NCBI RefSeq assembly: GCF_001294335.1
Contig: NZ_LGKG01000079.1
Location: 116,283 to 180,282 of the forward strand
Source of the DNA: Streptomyces chattanoogensis
Lineage (GTDB): Bacteria > Actinomycetota > Actinomycetes > Streptomycetales > Streptomycetaceae
Length of the DNA stretch: 64,000 nt
Direction of reading: 5' to 3'
Below the pieces are notes generated by a model. It made no database searches, was not told the origin of the DNA, and saw nothing but the letters and a program-made list of their open reading frames with translations. Made by a program: the position numbers and the translations under genes. Below, one piece after another: positions 54,598 through 64,000 of this stretch (the first letter of the stretch is position 1; every line of letters begins with the position of its first letter).

Positions 54598-54849
54598 GGT
54601 GAGGGGTGACGCTAGCTACCTGGGAACCAGGAAATCCCTACAACTGGCTTGGGCGCAGACAGTCCGAAGGGGGTCGGAGGGTCGTGACGGGCTGTTCGAG
54701 CAGCAGGGCCGTGAGGCGATGTGGGGAGGGGAGCGTCAACTAGGGAAACCCGCAGTCCACCTTGGGGAAGATGGCGGGGAAACGGTCGGGCATGTGTGTC
54801 GGCGCTCCGTGCCCCAGGTCCGGCATTCCACCGAACGATTGGCGTCCTG

Positions 54850-57800
54850 ATGTCGAACGAGGAGAAGCTGCGCGAGTACCTCAAGCGCGCGATCGCGGAC
54901 CTTCACGAGACTCGTCAGCAATTGGACGAGACGGAGGCGAAGCAGCGAGAGCCCCTCGCGATCGTCTCGATGGCGTGCCGCTTCCCCGGCGGCGTCCGCT
55001 CGCCGGAAGAGCTGTGGGAGCTGCTGCGCGACGGCGTCGACGCCATCTCCTCCTTCCCCCGCAACCGCGGCTGGGACCTGGACGCGCTCTACCACTCCGA
55101 CCCGGCCCACCAGGGCACCAGCTACGCGCGCGAGGGCGGATTCCTGCATGACGCGGGCGAGTTCGACCCGGGCTTCTTCGGGATCTCCCCGCGCGAGGCG
55201 CTGGCCATGGACCCCCAGCAGCGGCTGCTTCTGGAGACCGCGTGGGAAGCCGTCGAACGGGCCGGTATCGACCCGGAATCCCTCGCGGGCAGCCGCACGG
55301 GTGTCTTTGTCGGCACCGGGCACGGAGGGTATGACGCCGAGGGCGGGCGGCGCGCGGACGAGGTGGGCGGGCACCTGCTGACCGGCAATCACATCAGCAT
55401 CGCCTCCGGCCGGATCTCCTACGTCCTGGGTCTGGAAGGCCCCGCGCTGACCGTGGACACGGCCTGCTCCTCGTCGCTGGTCGCCCTGCACCTGGCGATG
55501 CACGCGCTGCGGCGCGACGAATGCGCCATGGCCCTGGTGGGCGGCGCGACCGTGATGTCCACACCGCAGATGTTCGTGGAGTTCTCCCGCCAGCGCGGCC
55601 TTGCCCCCGACGGCCGCTGCAAACCGTTCGCGGCCGCCGCCGACGGCACCGGCTGGAGTGAGGGCGTCGGACTGCTGCTCGTCGAGCGGCTCAGTGACGC
55701 CTTGCGCAACGGCCATCCCGTCCTCGCCGTGCTGAAGGGCTCGGCCGTCAACCAGGACGGCGCGTCCAACGGCCTGACCGCCCCCAACGGCCCCTCGCAG
55801 CAACGCGTCATCCGCCAGGCGCTGACCGGCGCGGGCCTCGCCGCCTCGGACATCGACGCCGTGGAGGCGCACGGCACCGGCACCACCCTCGGCGACCCCG
55901 TCGAGGCGCACGCCCTGCTGGCCACCTACGGGCAGCAGCGCCCCGCCGACCGCCCCGTGCTGATCGGCTCCATGAAGTCCAACATCGGGCACACCCAGGC
56001 CGCCGCCGGTATCGCCGGCGTGATGAAAATGGTCCTCGCGATGCGGCACGGGCAGCTGCCCAGGACCCTGCACCTGGACGAGCCCACCGGGCACGTCGAC
56101 TGGAGCGAGGGCAACGCCAGGCTCCTCGCGGAGCCCGAGCCCTGGCCGAGCGCCGGCCGGCCCCGCCGCGCCGCCGTCTCCTCCTTCGGTATCAGCGGCA
56201 CCAACGCCCACGTCATCCTGGAACAGGCGCCCGCCCACGAGACCGAAGCCCACGAGGCCGAGCAGGCCCCCGAGCCGGCCGCCCGGCCAGGCGCGCTGCC
56301 CTGGATCCTGTCCGCCCGCACCGAAGGGGCCCTGCGTGCCCAGGCCGAACGCCTCGGCCGCCACATACGGGACCGCGCCGACCTCGAACCGGCCGCGGTC
56401 GCCCACGCGCTCGCGGGCACCCGGACCTTCATGGAACACCGCGCGGTACTCGTCGCGGGCGACCGGGAGAAGTTCCTGCGCGGCCTGGACGCCCTCGCCG
56501 CGGGCCGCACCGCAACCGGCCTGGTCAGCGGCGTCGCCGTCAAGGCCACCACCGCGTTCCTCTTCGCCGGGCAGGGCTCCCAGCGGCTTGGCATGGGGCG
56601 TGAACTGTACGCCGCGCACCCCGAGTTCGCCTCGGCCTTCGACGCGGTGTGCGCCGCACTCGACCCGCACCTGGACCGGCCGCTGCGCGACATCGTCTTC
56701 GCCGAGGAAGGCAGCGCCGAGGCCGCCCTGCTCGACCAGACCGCCTACACCCAGGCCGCGCTCTTCGCCCTGGAAACCGCCCTGTTCCGGCTCGTCGAAT
56801 CCTGGGGCGTGGCGCCCCGGTTCGTCGCCGGACACTCCATCGGCGAGCTCACCGCCGCCCACGTCAGCGGCGTGCTGACCCTCCACGACGCCGCACAGCT
56901 GGTCGCCGCGCGCGGCACCCTCATGCAGGCGCTGCCCGCAGGCGGCGCCATGGTGGCGATCCAGGCCACCGAGGAGGAGATCCGCGCCCACCTCACCGGC
57001 CATGAGGACCACGTCGCCCTCGCTGCCGTCAACGGGCCCGATTCCACGGTCATTTCGGGCGACGAACGGACCGTCACCGAGATCGCGGCCCACTGGGAGG
57101 CACAGGGCCGCCGCACCAAGCAGCTGCGGGTCAGCCACGCCTTCCACTCCCCGCACATGGACGGCATGCTGGAGGACTTCCGGCGCGTCGCCCGCGGTCT
57201 GACGTTCCACGCCCCCCGCATCCCCGTGGTGTCCACGGTGACCGGCGCGCTCGCCACCGAAGACGAACTGCGCTCGCCCGACTACTGGGTGCGGCAGGCC
57301 CGCGAAGCCGTCCGCTTCTGCGCCGCCGTGCGCACCCTCGAAGCCGAGGGCGTCACCGCCTTCGTGGAGATCGGCCCCGGCGGCGTCCTCACCCCCATGG
57401 TCCAGGACTGTCTGACCCACCTTGACGGGCCCGTTCCCCCTGCTCTCGTATCCCTGCTGCGCACTGGCCGCCCGGAAGCACTCGCCCTCACCGAGGGCAT
57501 CGCCGCCGCCTTCGCGCACGGCGTCCGCGTCGACTGGCCGGCCTGCCTGGGCGCACCCAACGCCTCCCGCGCCTCCCGTGTGGAACTGCCCACCTACGCC
57601 TTCCAACGCCAGTGGTACTGGCTGGACCCGGCCGACTACGACGCGGGGGAGGCGGCCGCCGCCGAAGCGGGCGAGGCCGGATTCTGGGCGGCCGTCGAAC
57701 GCGAGGACCTCCAGGAGCTGTCGGCCGTCCTGGCCATCGACGGCAGCGGAGCGGACTCCCTCGGCAACCTCCTTCCCGTCCTCTCCTCCTGGCGCAGGGA

Positions 57801-60800
57801 GCGCAGAACCCAGGCCGCCGCGGACCGCCTCAGCTACCGCACCCACTGGGCCCCGCGCACCGCCTCGGGCGGCCCCGCCGCCACCGGGCACTGGCTCGTC
57901 GTCCTGCCCGACGGCACCACGGAGGACCCCTGGACCGCCCGCCTCCTGGACACCCTGCGCGACCAGGGCCTGCACACCGACGTACGCGAACTGCCCGCCG
58001 ACCACGAGCCCGGCGCCTGGCCCGACACCCCGGTCGACGGCGTGCTCTCCCTCCTGTCCCTCGACGAGCGGCCCCACCCGCATCTGCCCTCCGTACCCCG
58101 CGGCCTGGCCGCCACCACCACGCTGCTGCGCGCCCTGGAGAGCGCGGGCATCCAGGCACCCCTGTGGTGCGTGACCCGTGGCGCCGTCGCCGTCGACCGG
58201 CACGAGGCACTCAAGAGCCCCGTGCAGGCCCAGACATGGGGCCTGGGCCGCGTGGCAGCCTTGGAGTCCCCGCAGAGCTGGGGCGGGCTCATCGACCTGC
58301 CCGACACCCTGGACGGGCGGGCCGTCTCCGCGCTGCTGAGTGCCCTCGTATCGGACGAGGACCAGGTGGCGATCCGTCCGGCCGGGGTCTTCGCCCGCCG
58401 CCTGGAACGCATCACACCCGGCGGCGACACCGGCGACCGGTGGAGCACTCACGGCACCGTCCTGGTCACCGGCGGCACCGGCGCCCTCGGCGCACACCTC
58501 GCCCACTGGCTGGCCGACGCCGGAGCCGAACACCTCGTGCTCACCGGCCGCCGCGGCCCGCAGGCCCCCGGCGCACCGGAACTCGCGGCCGCCCTCACCG
58601 ACCGGGGCGTCAAGGTCACCCTCGCCGCCTGCGACGCCGCCGACCGCGATGCTCTGGCGGCCGTCCTCGCGGACATCCCGCCGCACCTGCCGCTGACCGG
58701 CGTCGTCCACGCCGCGGGCGTACTGGACGACGGCGTACTGGACGCGCTCACCCCCGAGCGCTTCGAGACCGTACTGCACCCCAAGGCAAGGGCCGCACAG
58801 AACCTGCACGAACTCACCCAGGACCTCGACCTGGACCACTTCGTGCTGTTCTCCTCGATCGTCGGCGTCCTGGGCAACGCCGGACAGGCCAACTACGCCG
58901 CCGCCAACGCCTACTTGGACGCCCTCGCCGAATACCGTCTCGGCCAAGGGCTGCCGGCCACCTCCGTCTCCTGGGGCCCCTGGGCGGGCCGCGGGATGGC
59001 CACCGACAGCGACGCCGCCGACCGGATGGGCCGCGACGGACTGCTGCCCATGGCCGCGGCCCCCGCGCTCGCCGCCCTGCGCCAGGCGCTCGCCCAGGGC
59101 ATGACGCATGTGACCGTGGCCGACATCGACTGGAGCGCGTACGCCCCCGCCCTGACCGCCGTCCGCCCCAGCTCCCTCCTCGGCGACCTGCCCGACGCAC
59201 GCCGCGCGCTCGGCCCCGCGGACGGCCCGCGCCGGGAACCCTCCCCCCTGCGCGACCGGATCGGCGCACTGCCGCCCGCCGAACAGGAACAGGCATTCCT
59301 GACCATGGTCAGGGAAGAGGCCGCGAGGGTACTGGGACACCCCTCACCGGACACCGTCGACGCCCAACGCGCCTTCCGTGAGCAGGGATTCGACTCGCTG
59401 ATGGCCGTCGAACTGCGCAACCGGCTCTCCGCCGCGACCGGACTGCGGCTGCCCGCCACCCTGCTGTTCGACCACCCCACCCCCCTGGCGGTCGCCGCCT
59501 ACCTGCGCTCCGAAGTCCTGGGCGCCGCAGGACCCGCCACGGTCGTACGGGCGTCGGCCGCCGCCCTCGACGAACCTGTCGCGATCATCGGCATGGCCTG
59601 CCGCTTCCCCGGCGGCGTGAACTCACCCGAGGCCCTGTGGCGGCTGCTCGCCGAGGGCGGCGACGCCATCACCCCCATGCCCGCCGACCGGGGCTGGGAC
59701 CTGGACCGGCTCTACCACCCCGACCCCGACCACCGGGGCACCAGCTACGCCCGCGGCGGCGGCTTCCTGGACGGCGCCGCCGACTTCGACGCGGACTTCT
59801 TCGGCATCTCGCCGCGCGAGGCCCTCGCCATGGACCCGCAGCAGCGGCTGCTCCTGGAGACCACCTGGGAGGTGCTCGAACAGGCGGGGATCGACCCGGA
59901 GTCGCTACGGGGCAGCAGCACCGGTGTCTTCGCGGGCACCAACACCCAGGACTACGGCACGGCCCTGGACGCGGCACAGGACGAAGCCGGCGGACACCGG
60001 CTCACCGGCAATGCGATGAGCGTCGTCTCCGGCCGGGTCTCCTACACCTTCGGCTTCGAGGGACCGGCCCTCACGGTGGACACGGCGTGCTCCTCCTCGC
60101 TGGTGGCCCTGCACATGGCGGCGCAAGCGCTGCGCCAGGGTGAGTGCTCCCTGGCGGTCGCGGGCGGCGTGACGGTGATGTCCACCCCGTCCTCCTTCGT
60201 GGAGTTCGCCCGGCAGCGCGGGCTGGCCCCCGACGGCCGCTGCAAGCCGTTCGCGGCGGCCGCCGACGGCACCGGCTGGAGCGAAGGCGTCGGCCTGCTG
60301 CTGGTGGAACGGCTCAGCGACGCCCGCCGCAACGGCCACCAGGTGCTCGCCGTCGTCCGCGGCTCGGCCGTCAACCAGGACGGCGCGTCCAACGGCCTGA
60401 GCGCGCCCAGCGGCCCGTCCCAGCAGCGGGTGATCCGGCAGGCCCTGGCGAACGCCCAGGTGGCCGCCTCCGAAGTCGACGCCGTGGAGGCCCACGGCAC
60501 GGGCACCACGCTCGGCGACCCGATCGAGGCCCAGGCGCTGCTGGCCACCTACGGCCAGGAGCGGCCGCCGGAGCAACCGCTGCTGCTCGGCGCGGTGAAG
60601 TCCAACCTCGGGCACACCCAGGCCGCCGCCGGTGTGGCGGGCGTGATGAAGATGGTGCTGGCGATGCGGTACGGCATGCTGCCGCGCACCCTGCACGTCG
60701 ACGAGCCCACCGGGCATGTCGACTGGGCCGCGGGCGCGGTCGAGCTGCTCACCGCGCACACGGACTGGCCCGAGACCGGCCACCCCAGGCGCGCCGCGGT

Positions 60801-63800
60801 CTCCGCGTTCGGCATCAGCGGCACCAACGCGCATGTGGTGCTGGAACTGCCCGCAGCCGAACCGCCCGCAGCCGAACAGCCCACAACCGAACCGCCCTCG
60901 GCCTCGGAGCCCGAAGCGCCCGCCACCGCTCCCGACGGGACGGCGCCGCTGCTGCTCTCCGCCAAGAGCGAGAGCGCCCTGCGCGCCCAGGCAGCCCGGC
61001 TGCACTCCCACCTGGAGCGCGACCCCGCACTCCGGCTCACGGACGCCGCGTACACGCTGATGACGCGCCGCACGGCCTTCGCCCACCGCGCGGCCGTCCG
61101 CGCCGACGACCACGAAACCGCGCTGCGCGCCCTGACCGCCCTGGCCGCGGGCGAGGCCGACCCCGCCGTGGACACCGGCACCGCCCACACCGGCCGGGAC
61201 GCCGTCCTCTTCTCCGGCCAGGGATCGCAACGCCTCGGCATGGGCCGGGAGCTGTACGGCCGCTACCCGGCGTTCGCGGAGGCCTTCGACGCGCTCTGCA
61301 CCGCCCTGGACGAGCACCTGGACGCGCACATGGGCCGCCCCCTGCGGGACGTGGTCTGGGGCGAGGACGCGGAGCTGCTGAACCAGACCGCCTACGCCCA
61401 GGCCGGGCTGTTCGCCATTGAGGTGGCCCTGTTCCGGCTCGTGGAGTCCTGGGGAGTACGGCCGCAGTACGTGGCCGGGCACTCCGTCGGCGAGATCGCC
61501 GCCGCGCACGTCGCCGGGGTGTTCTCGCTGGCCGACGCCTGCGCGCTGGTAGCGGCACGCGGACGGCTCATGCAGGCCCTGCCGGCCGGCGGCACGATGG
61601 CCGCGATCCAGGCGACGGAGGACGAGGTCCTGCCGCACCTGGCGGACAGCGTCTCGATCGCGGCCGTCAACGGCCCGTCGTCGGTCGTGATCTCGGGTGC
61701 CGAGGGCGCGGTCCTGGCCATCGCGGCGCACTTCGAGGGGGAGGGCCGCAAGACCAGTAGGCTGCGGGTCTCGCACGCCTTCCACTCGCCGCTCATGGAC
61801 CCGATGCTGGCCGACTTCCGCGCCGTCGCCGAGGGCCTGTCCTACGGCGAGCCGAAGCTGGCCGTCGTATCGAACATCACCGGCGAACTCGCCACCCGGG
61901 ACCAGCTGCGCACCCCCGAGTACTGGGTGACCCATGTCCGCTCGGCGGTGCGTTTCGCGGACGGGATACGGGCTCTGGGCGCGGAAGGAGTGACGCGGTT
62001 CCTCGAACTCGGCCCGGACGGCGTCCTGTCGGCCATGGCCCGGGAGCCGGCACCCGACGACGCCGTGTGCACTCCCGTCCTGCGCAAGGACCGCCCGGAG
62101 GAGGCGACCCTCCTCGCCGCCCTGACACAACTGCACGTCCACGGCGCCGGGATCGACTGGACCGCGTTCCTCGCCGGCCGTGACGCGCACGCCATCCACC
62201 TGCCCACGTACGCCTTCCAGCACCAGCGGTTCTGGCCGACCCCCGACCACACCCGCACCGGTGACCTGGGCGCCGTCGGCCTCGCAGCGACCGGGCACCC
62301 GCTGCTGAGCGCCGCCGTGGAACTTCCGGACGGCGAAGGCCTGCTGTTCACCACCCGCCTCTCGCTCCAGACCCACCCCTGGCTGGCCGGGCACGTCGTC
62401 ATGGGCTCCGTCCTGCTGCCGGGCACGGCCTTCGCCGAACTCGCCGTCCGCGCCGCCGACGAAGTGGGCTGCGACCGCGTCGACGAACTGACCCTGGCCG
62501 CCCCGCTCGTCCTGCCCGAGCACGGCGGCGTACAGCTCCAGCTGCGGGTGGGCCCCGCCGACGAGTCCGGCCGCCGCACCCTGACCGCCCGCTCCAGGGC
62601 GGAGGGCGACGGCGACCGCCCGTGGGTCCAGCACGCCACCGGCGTCCTTGCGGAAGGCGAGTCGACGGCCGAACCCGGCTACGACTTCCGCGCCGAGTCC
62701 TGGCCGCCCGCCGACGTCACGACCGTCGAACTGGCCGACCTCTACCCGGACTTCGCCGCGCGCGGATTCGACTACGGTCCGCACTTCCAGGGGCTGCGGG
62801 CCGCCTGGCGTCGAGGCGACGAGGTGTTCGCCGAGGTCGCCCTGCCCGCCGACGCAGAAGGCGACACCTCCGCGTACGGACTCCATCCGGCGCTGCTCGA
62901 CGCCGCCCTGCACGTCGTGGCGTTCAACGGAGTGGACCACGGCGTCGTGCCGTTCTCCTGGGAGAACGTCGCGCTCCACGCCACCGGCGCCCGGGCCGTA
63001 CGGGTCCGGGTCGTCCGGCACAGCGGCGACACGGTCTCCGTGGACGTCGCCGACACCACCGGCGAACCCGTCGCCTCCATCGGCACGCTCGTGCTGCGGG
63101 CGGTCTCCGCCGACCAGTTGGACGGCGGGGCGCACCCGGTCGGCCGCGACGCGCTGTTCCGCGTGCAGTGGAACCCCGTACGCCTGCCCCCGGCCGGGGC
63201 CGCGGAGACCGTGGCAACGCTCGGCTCCGTTGCCGGCGCACCGTTCGACGGCTACCCGGACCTGGCGTCCGTGGCCCGGTCCGGTCGCGTGCCGGGTGCG
63301 GTGCTGGTACCGGTGGAAGCCGGTTCCGCCGATGCGGTTGCGGACGATGCGGTTGCGGACGGTGTGGCTTCGGGTGATGTGGTTGCGGGCGATGTGGTGG
63401 CGGCTACGCACGCCACGGCCGCCTGGGCGCTGGACCTGGCCCAGTCGTGGCTGGCCGATGAGCGGTTCGCGGCTTCGCGTCTGGTGTTCGTGACCCGTGG
63501 CGCGGTGTCCGGTGCGGATCTCGCGGGTGCGGCGGTGTGGGGTCTGGTGCGATCGGCGCTGTCGGAGCACCCGGGCCGCTTCGGTCTGGTGGACCTGGAC
63601 GGCGAAGCCGAAGTAGGAGTTGTGCCAAGGGCGTTGGCGTCGGATGAGCCGCAGTTGTTGGTGCGTGGGGGTGAGGTGCTGGCGGCCCGGCTGGCCCGGG
63701 TGCAGTCTCCGCACGCGATGAGGTGGGATCCGTCCGGCACGGTCCTGATCACCGGTGGCACGGGTGGTCTGGGCCGCGTGATGGCCCGGCATCTGGTGAC

Positions 63801-64000
63801 CGAGCACGGGGTGCGCAATCTGTTGCTGGTCAGCCGCCGGGGTCCCGCGGCCGAGGGTGCTCAGGAGCTGGTGGCCGAACTCAGCGGCAGCGGTGCCGAA
63901 TCGGTCATCGAGGCATGCGACGTGACCGACGCGGCGGCCGTGGCCGACCTGGTGGCCCGGCATCGGATCAGCGCGGTGGTGCATACCGCCGGTGTCCTGG
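54850..64000 (+). CDS. Modular type I polyketide synthase, two modules visible, 3' end beyond window
   Basis: The frame is open for 3050 residues. Residues 1-33 are an N-terminal coiled-coil docking domain ([20 protein letters not shown]). Module 1: KS1 (~34-459; Cys206 in TACSSS, HGTGT and NIGHT His), AT1 (~569-880; Ser663 in GHSIGE, HAFH 763-766, malonyl-type), KR1 (~994-1390; GGTGALG, LDD 1292-1294 = B-type, Tyr1349), ACP1 (Ser1516 in GFDSLMA). Module 2: KS2 (~1575-2000; Cys1747), AT2 (Ser2212 in GHSVGE, HAFH 2309-2312, malonyl-type), DH2 (HxxxGxxxxP with His2515, Asp2684), then the KR2 structural part and GGTGGLG; the rest lies outside. No ER sits between DH2 and KR2. Expected chemistry: two malonate extensions, giving a beta-hydroxyl then a double bond. 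No loading module is present. Confidence 0.96.
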   Translation, partial: MSNEEKLREYLKRAIADLHETRQQLDETEAKQREPLAIVSMACRFPGGVRSPEELWELLRDGVDAISSFPRNRGWDLDALYHSDPAHQGTSYAREGGFLHDAGEFDPGFFGISPREALAMDPQQRLLLETAWEAVERAGIDPESLAGSRTGVFVGTGHGGYDAEGGRRADEVGGHLLTGNHISIASGRISYVLGLEGPALTVDTACSSSLVALHLAMHALRRDECAMALVGGATVMSTPQMFVEFSRQRGLAPDGRCKPFAAAADGTGWSEGVGLLLVERLSDALRNGHPVLAVLKGSAVNQDGASNGLTAPNGPSQQRVIRQALTGAGLAASDIDAVEAHGTGTTLGDPVEAHALLATYGQQRPADRPVLIGSMKSNIGHTQAAAGIAGVMKMVLAMRHGQLPRTLHLDEPTGHVDWSEGNARLLAEPEPWPSAGRPRRAAVSSFGISGTNAHVILEQAPAHETEAHEAEQAPEPAARPGALPWILSARTEGALRAQAERLGRHIRDRADLEPAAVAHALAGTRTFMEHRAVLVAGDREKFLRGLDALAAGRTATGLVSGVAVKATTAFLFAGQGSQRLGMGRELYAAHPEFASAFDAVCAALDPHLDRPLRDIVFAEEGSAEAALLDQTAYTQAALFALETALFRLVESWGVAPRFVAGHSIGELTAAHVSGVLTLHDAAQLVAARGTLMQALPAGGAMVAIQATEEEIRAHLTGHEDHVALAAVNGPDSTVISGDERTVTEIAAHWEAQGRRTKQLRVSHAFHSPHMDGMLEDFRRVARGLTFHAPRIPVVSTVTGALATEDELRSPDYWVRQAREAVRFCAAVRTLEAEGVTAFVEIGPGGVLTPMVQDCLTHLDGPVPPALVSLLRTGRPEALALTEGIAAAFAHGVRVDWPACLGAPNASRASRVELPTYAFQRQWYWLDPADYDAGEAAAAEAGEAGFWAAVEREDLQELSAVLAIDGSGADSLGNLLPVLSSWRRERRTQAAADRLSYRTHWAPRTASGGPAATGHWLVVLPDGTTEDPWTARLLDTLRDQGLHTDVRELPADHEPGAWPDTPVDGVLSLLSLDERPHPHLPSVPRGLAATTTLLRALESAGIQAPLWCVTRGAVAVDRHEALKSPVQAQTWGLGRVAALESPQSWGGLIDLPDTLDGRAVSALLSALVSDEDQVAIRPAGVFARRLERITPGGDTGDRWSTHGTVLVTGGTGALGAHLAHWLADAGAEHLVLTGRRGPQAPGAPELAAALTDRGVKVTLAACDAADRDALAAVLADIPPHLPLTGVVHAAGVLDDGVLDALTPERFETVLHPKARAAQNLHELTQDLDLDHFVLFSSIVGVLGNAGQANYAAANAYLDALAEYRLGQGLPATSVSWGPWAGRGMATDSDAADRMGRDGLLPMAAAPALAALRQALAQGMTHVTVADIDWSAYAPALTAVRPSSLLGDLPDARRALGPADGPRREPSPLRDRIGALPPAEQEQAFLTMVREEAARVLGHPSPDTVDAQRAFREQGFDSLMAVELRNRLSAATGLRLPATLLFDHPTPLAVAAYLRSEVLGAAGPATVVRASAAALDEPVAIIGMACRFPGGVNSPEALWRLLAEGGDAITPMPADRGWDLDRLYHPDPDHRGTSYARGGGFLDGAADFDADFFGISPREALAMDPQQRLLLETTWEVLEQAGIDPESLRGSSTGVFAGTNTQDYGTALDAAQDEAGGHRLTGNAMSVVSGRVSYTFGFEGPALTVDTACSSSLVALHMAAQALRQGECSLAVAGGVTVMSTPSSFVEFARQRGLAPDGRCKPFAAAADGTGWSEGVGLLLVERLSDARRNGHQVLAVVRGSAVNQDGASNGLSAPSGPSQQRVIRQALANAQVAASEVDAVEAHGTGTTLGDPIEAQALLATYGQERPPEQPLLLGAVKSNLGHTQAAAGVAGVMKMVLAMRYGMLPRTLHVDEPTGHVDWAAGAVELLTAHTDWPETGHPRRAAVSAFGISGTNAHVVLELPAAEPPAAEQPTTEPPSASEPEAPATAPDGTAPLLLSAKSESALRAQAARLHSHLERDPALRLTDAAYTLMTRRTAFAHRAAVRADDHETALRALTALAAGEADPAVDTGTAHTGRDAVLFSGQGSQRLGMGRELYGRYPAFAEAFDALCTALDEHLDAHMGRPLRDVVWGEDAELLNQTAYAQAGLFAIEVALFRLVESWGVRPQYVAGHSVGEIAAAHVAGVFSLADACALVAARGRLMQALPAGGTMAAIQATEDEVLPHLADSVSIAAVNGPSSVVISGAEGAVLAIAAHFEGEGRKTSRLRVSHAFHSPLMDPMLADFRAVAEGLSYGEPKLAVVSNITGELATRDQLRTPEYWVTHVRSAVRFADGIRALGAEGVTRFLELGPDGVLSAMAREPAPDDAVCTPVLRKDRPEEATLLAALTQLHVHGAGIDWTAFLAGRDAHAIHLPTYAFQHQRFWPTPDHTRTGDLGAVGLAATGHPLLSAAVELPDGEGLLFTTRLSLQTHPWLAGHVVMGSVLLPGTAFAELAVRAADEVGCDRVDELTLAAPLVLPEHGGVQLQLRVGPADESGRRTLTARSRAEGDGDRPWVQHATGVLAEGESTAEPGYDFRAESWPPADVTTVELADLYPDFAARGFDYGPHFQGLRAAWRRGDEVFAEVALPADAEGDTSAYGLHPALLDAALHVVAFNGVDHGVVPFSWENVALHATGARAVRVRVVRHSGDTVSVDVADTTGEPVASIGTLVLRAVSADQLDGGAHPVGRDALFRVQWNPVRLPPAGAAETVATLGSVAGAPFDGYPDLASVARSGRVPGAVLVPVEAGSADAVADDAVADGVASGDVVAGDVVAATHATAAWALDLAQSWLADERFAASRLVFVTRGAVSGADLAGAAVWGLVRSALSEHPGRFGLVDLDGEAEVGVVPRALASDEPQLLVRGGEVLAARLARVQSPHAMRWDPSGTVLITGGTGGLGRVMARHLVTEHGVRNLLLVSRRGPAAEGAQELVAELSGSGAESVIEACDVTDAAAVADLVARHRISAVVHTAGVL
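63331..63405. repeat. Five 15-bp tandem repeats inside the PKS gene
   Basis: GATGCGGTTGCGGAC occurs twice exactly (63331-63345, 63346-63360), followed by GGTGTGGCTTCGGGT, GATGTGGTTGCGGGC and GATGTGGTGGCGGCT. They encode D-A-V-A-D-type pentapeptides in the DH-KR linker of module 2. The array sits where codon usage changes. Confidence 0.85.

Noticed and set aside
54736..59340. A 1534-codon open frame antisense to the PKS gene
   Set aside because: Gly/Val/Arg-rich shadow text caused by high GC at third positions; the sense strand carries every KS, AT, KR and ACP motif.
59905..63984. A 1359-codon antisense frame across PKS module 2
   Set aside because: Same shadow effect; no domain or sensible amino-acid composition.

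Overview
The window is high-GC actinomycete DNA, almost certainly Streptomyces. Codons mostly end in G or C, there are GTG starts and several apparently leaderless genes, and the gene families (HisKA_3 kinase/NarL pairs, SpoIIE phosphatase, DUF4253, gylR-glpK, type I PKS) are typical of the genus. Many small regulator-plus-target pairs, together with many broken genes and transposase or integrase relics, suggest the accessory or arm part of a linear chromosome. No rRNA, tRNA or CRISPR array was seen.

Layout. 0-3 kb: a secreted protein diverges from a histidine kinase/response regulator pair across a 26-bp perfect palindrome. 3-8.5 kb: a helical-repeat protein, a flavin monooxygenase relic, then three secreted proteins (papain-like protease, a C-terminally anchored partner, a beta-propeller protein). 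8.5-12.3 kb: oxidoreductase/TetR and SRPBCC/HxlR divergent pairs, a nickel-transporter relic and a 2'-5' RNA ligase-like gene. 12.5-17.5 kb: a PAS-GAF-SpoIIE phosphatase with a damaged first PAS domain, small secreted and membrane proteins. 17.7-19.6 kb: a cyclodipeptide synthase translationally coupled to a CYP121-like P450, closely resembling the mycobacterial mycocyclosin pair Rv2275/Rv2276. 19.9-26.5 kb: an MGT-type glycosyltransferase and a three-gene xanthine dehydrogenase operon.

26.5-46 kb is a patchwork. Intact genes (pirin, nitroreductase, SDR+MerR, FAD monooxygenase, GntR-TetR fusion, second two-component pair, GPP34 protein, type B carboxylesterase, MerR) alternate with decayed genes: LD-carboxypeptidase with three frame changes, truncated winged-helix gene, second pirin, MarR/hydrolase, integrases, IS5- and IS701-like pieces. 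46-54.6 kb: TetR plus zinc alcohol dehydrogenase with two operators, an HSL-type hydrolase, the glycerol operon (gylR-glpK), an anti-sigma-type ATPase, a methyltransferase and a second P450. From 54.85 kb to the right edge runs a modular type I PKS gene with an N-terminal docking domain: module 1 is KS-AT(malonyl)-KR(B-type)-ACP, module 2 is KS-AT(malonyl)-DH-KR and is cut by the window end. The methyltransferase and P450 beside it are plausible tailoring enzymes.

Functionally the window holds two natural-product loci (a cyclo-dityrosine/mycocyclosin-like pathway and the left edge of a macrolide/polyene-type PKS cluster), purine and glycerol catabolism, and many one-regulator/one-enzyme stress modules whose operators can be read directly in the intergenic DNA. 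Family assignments rest on reading motifs and on recollection of family sequences; no searches were run.
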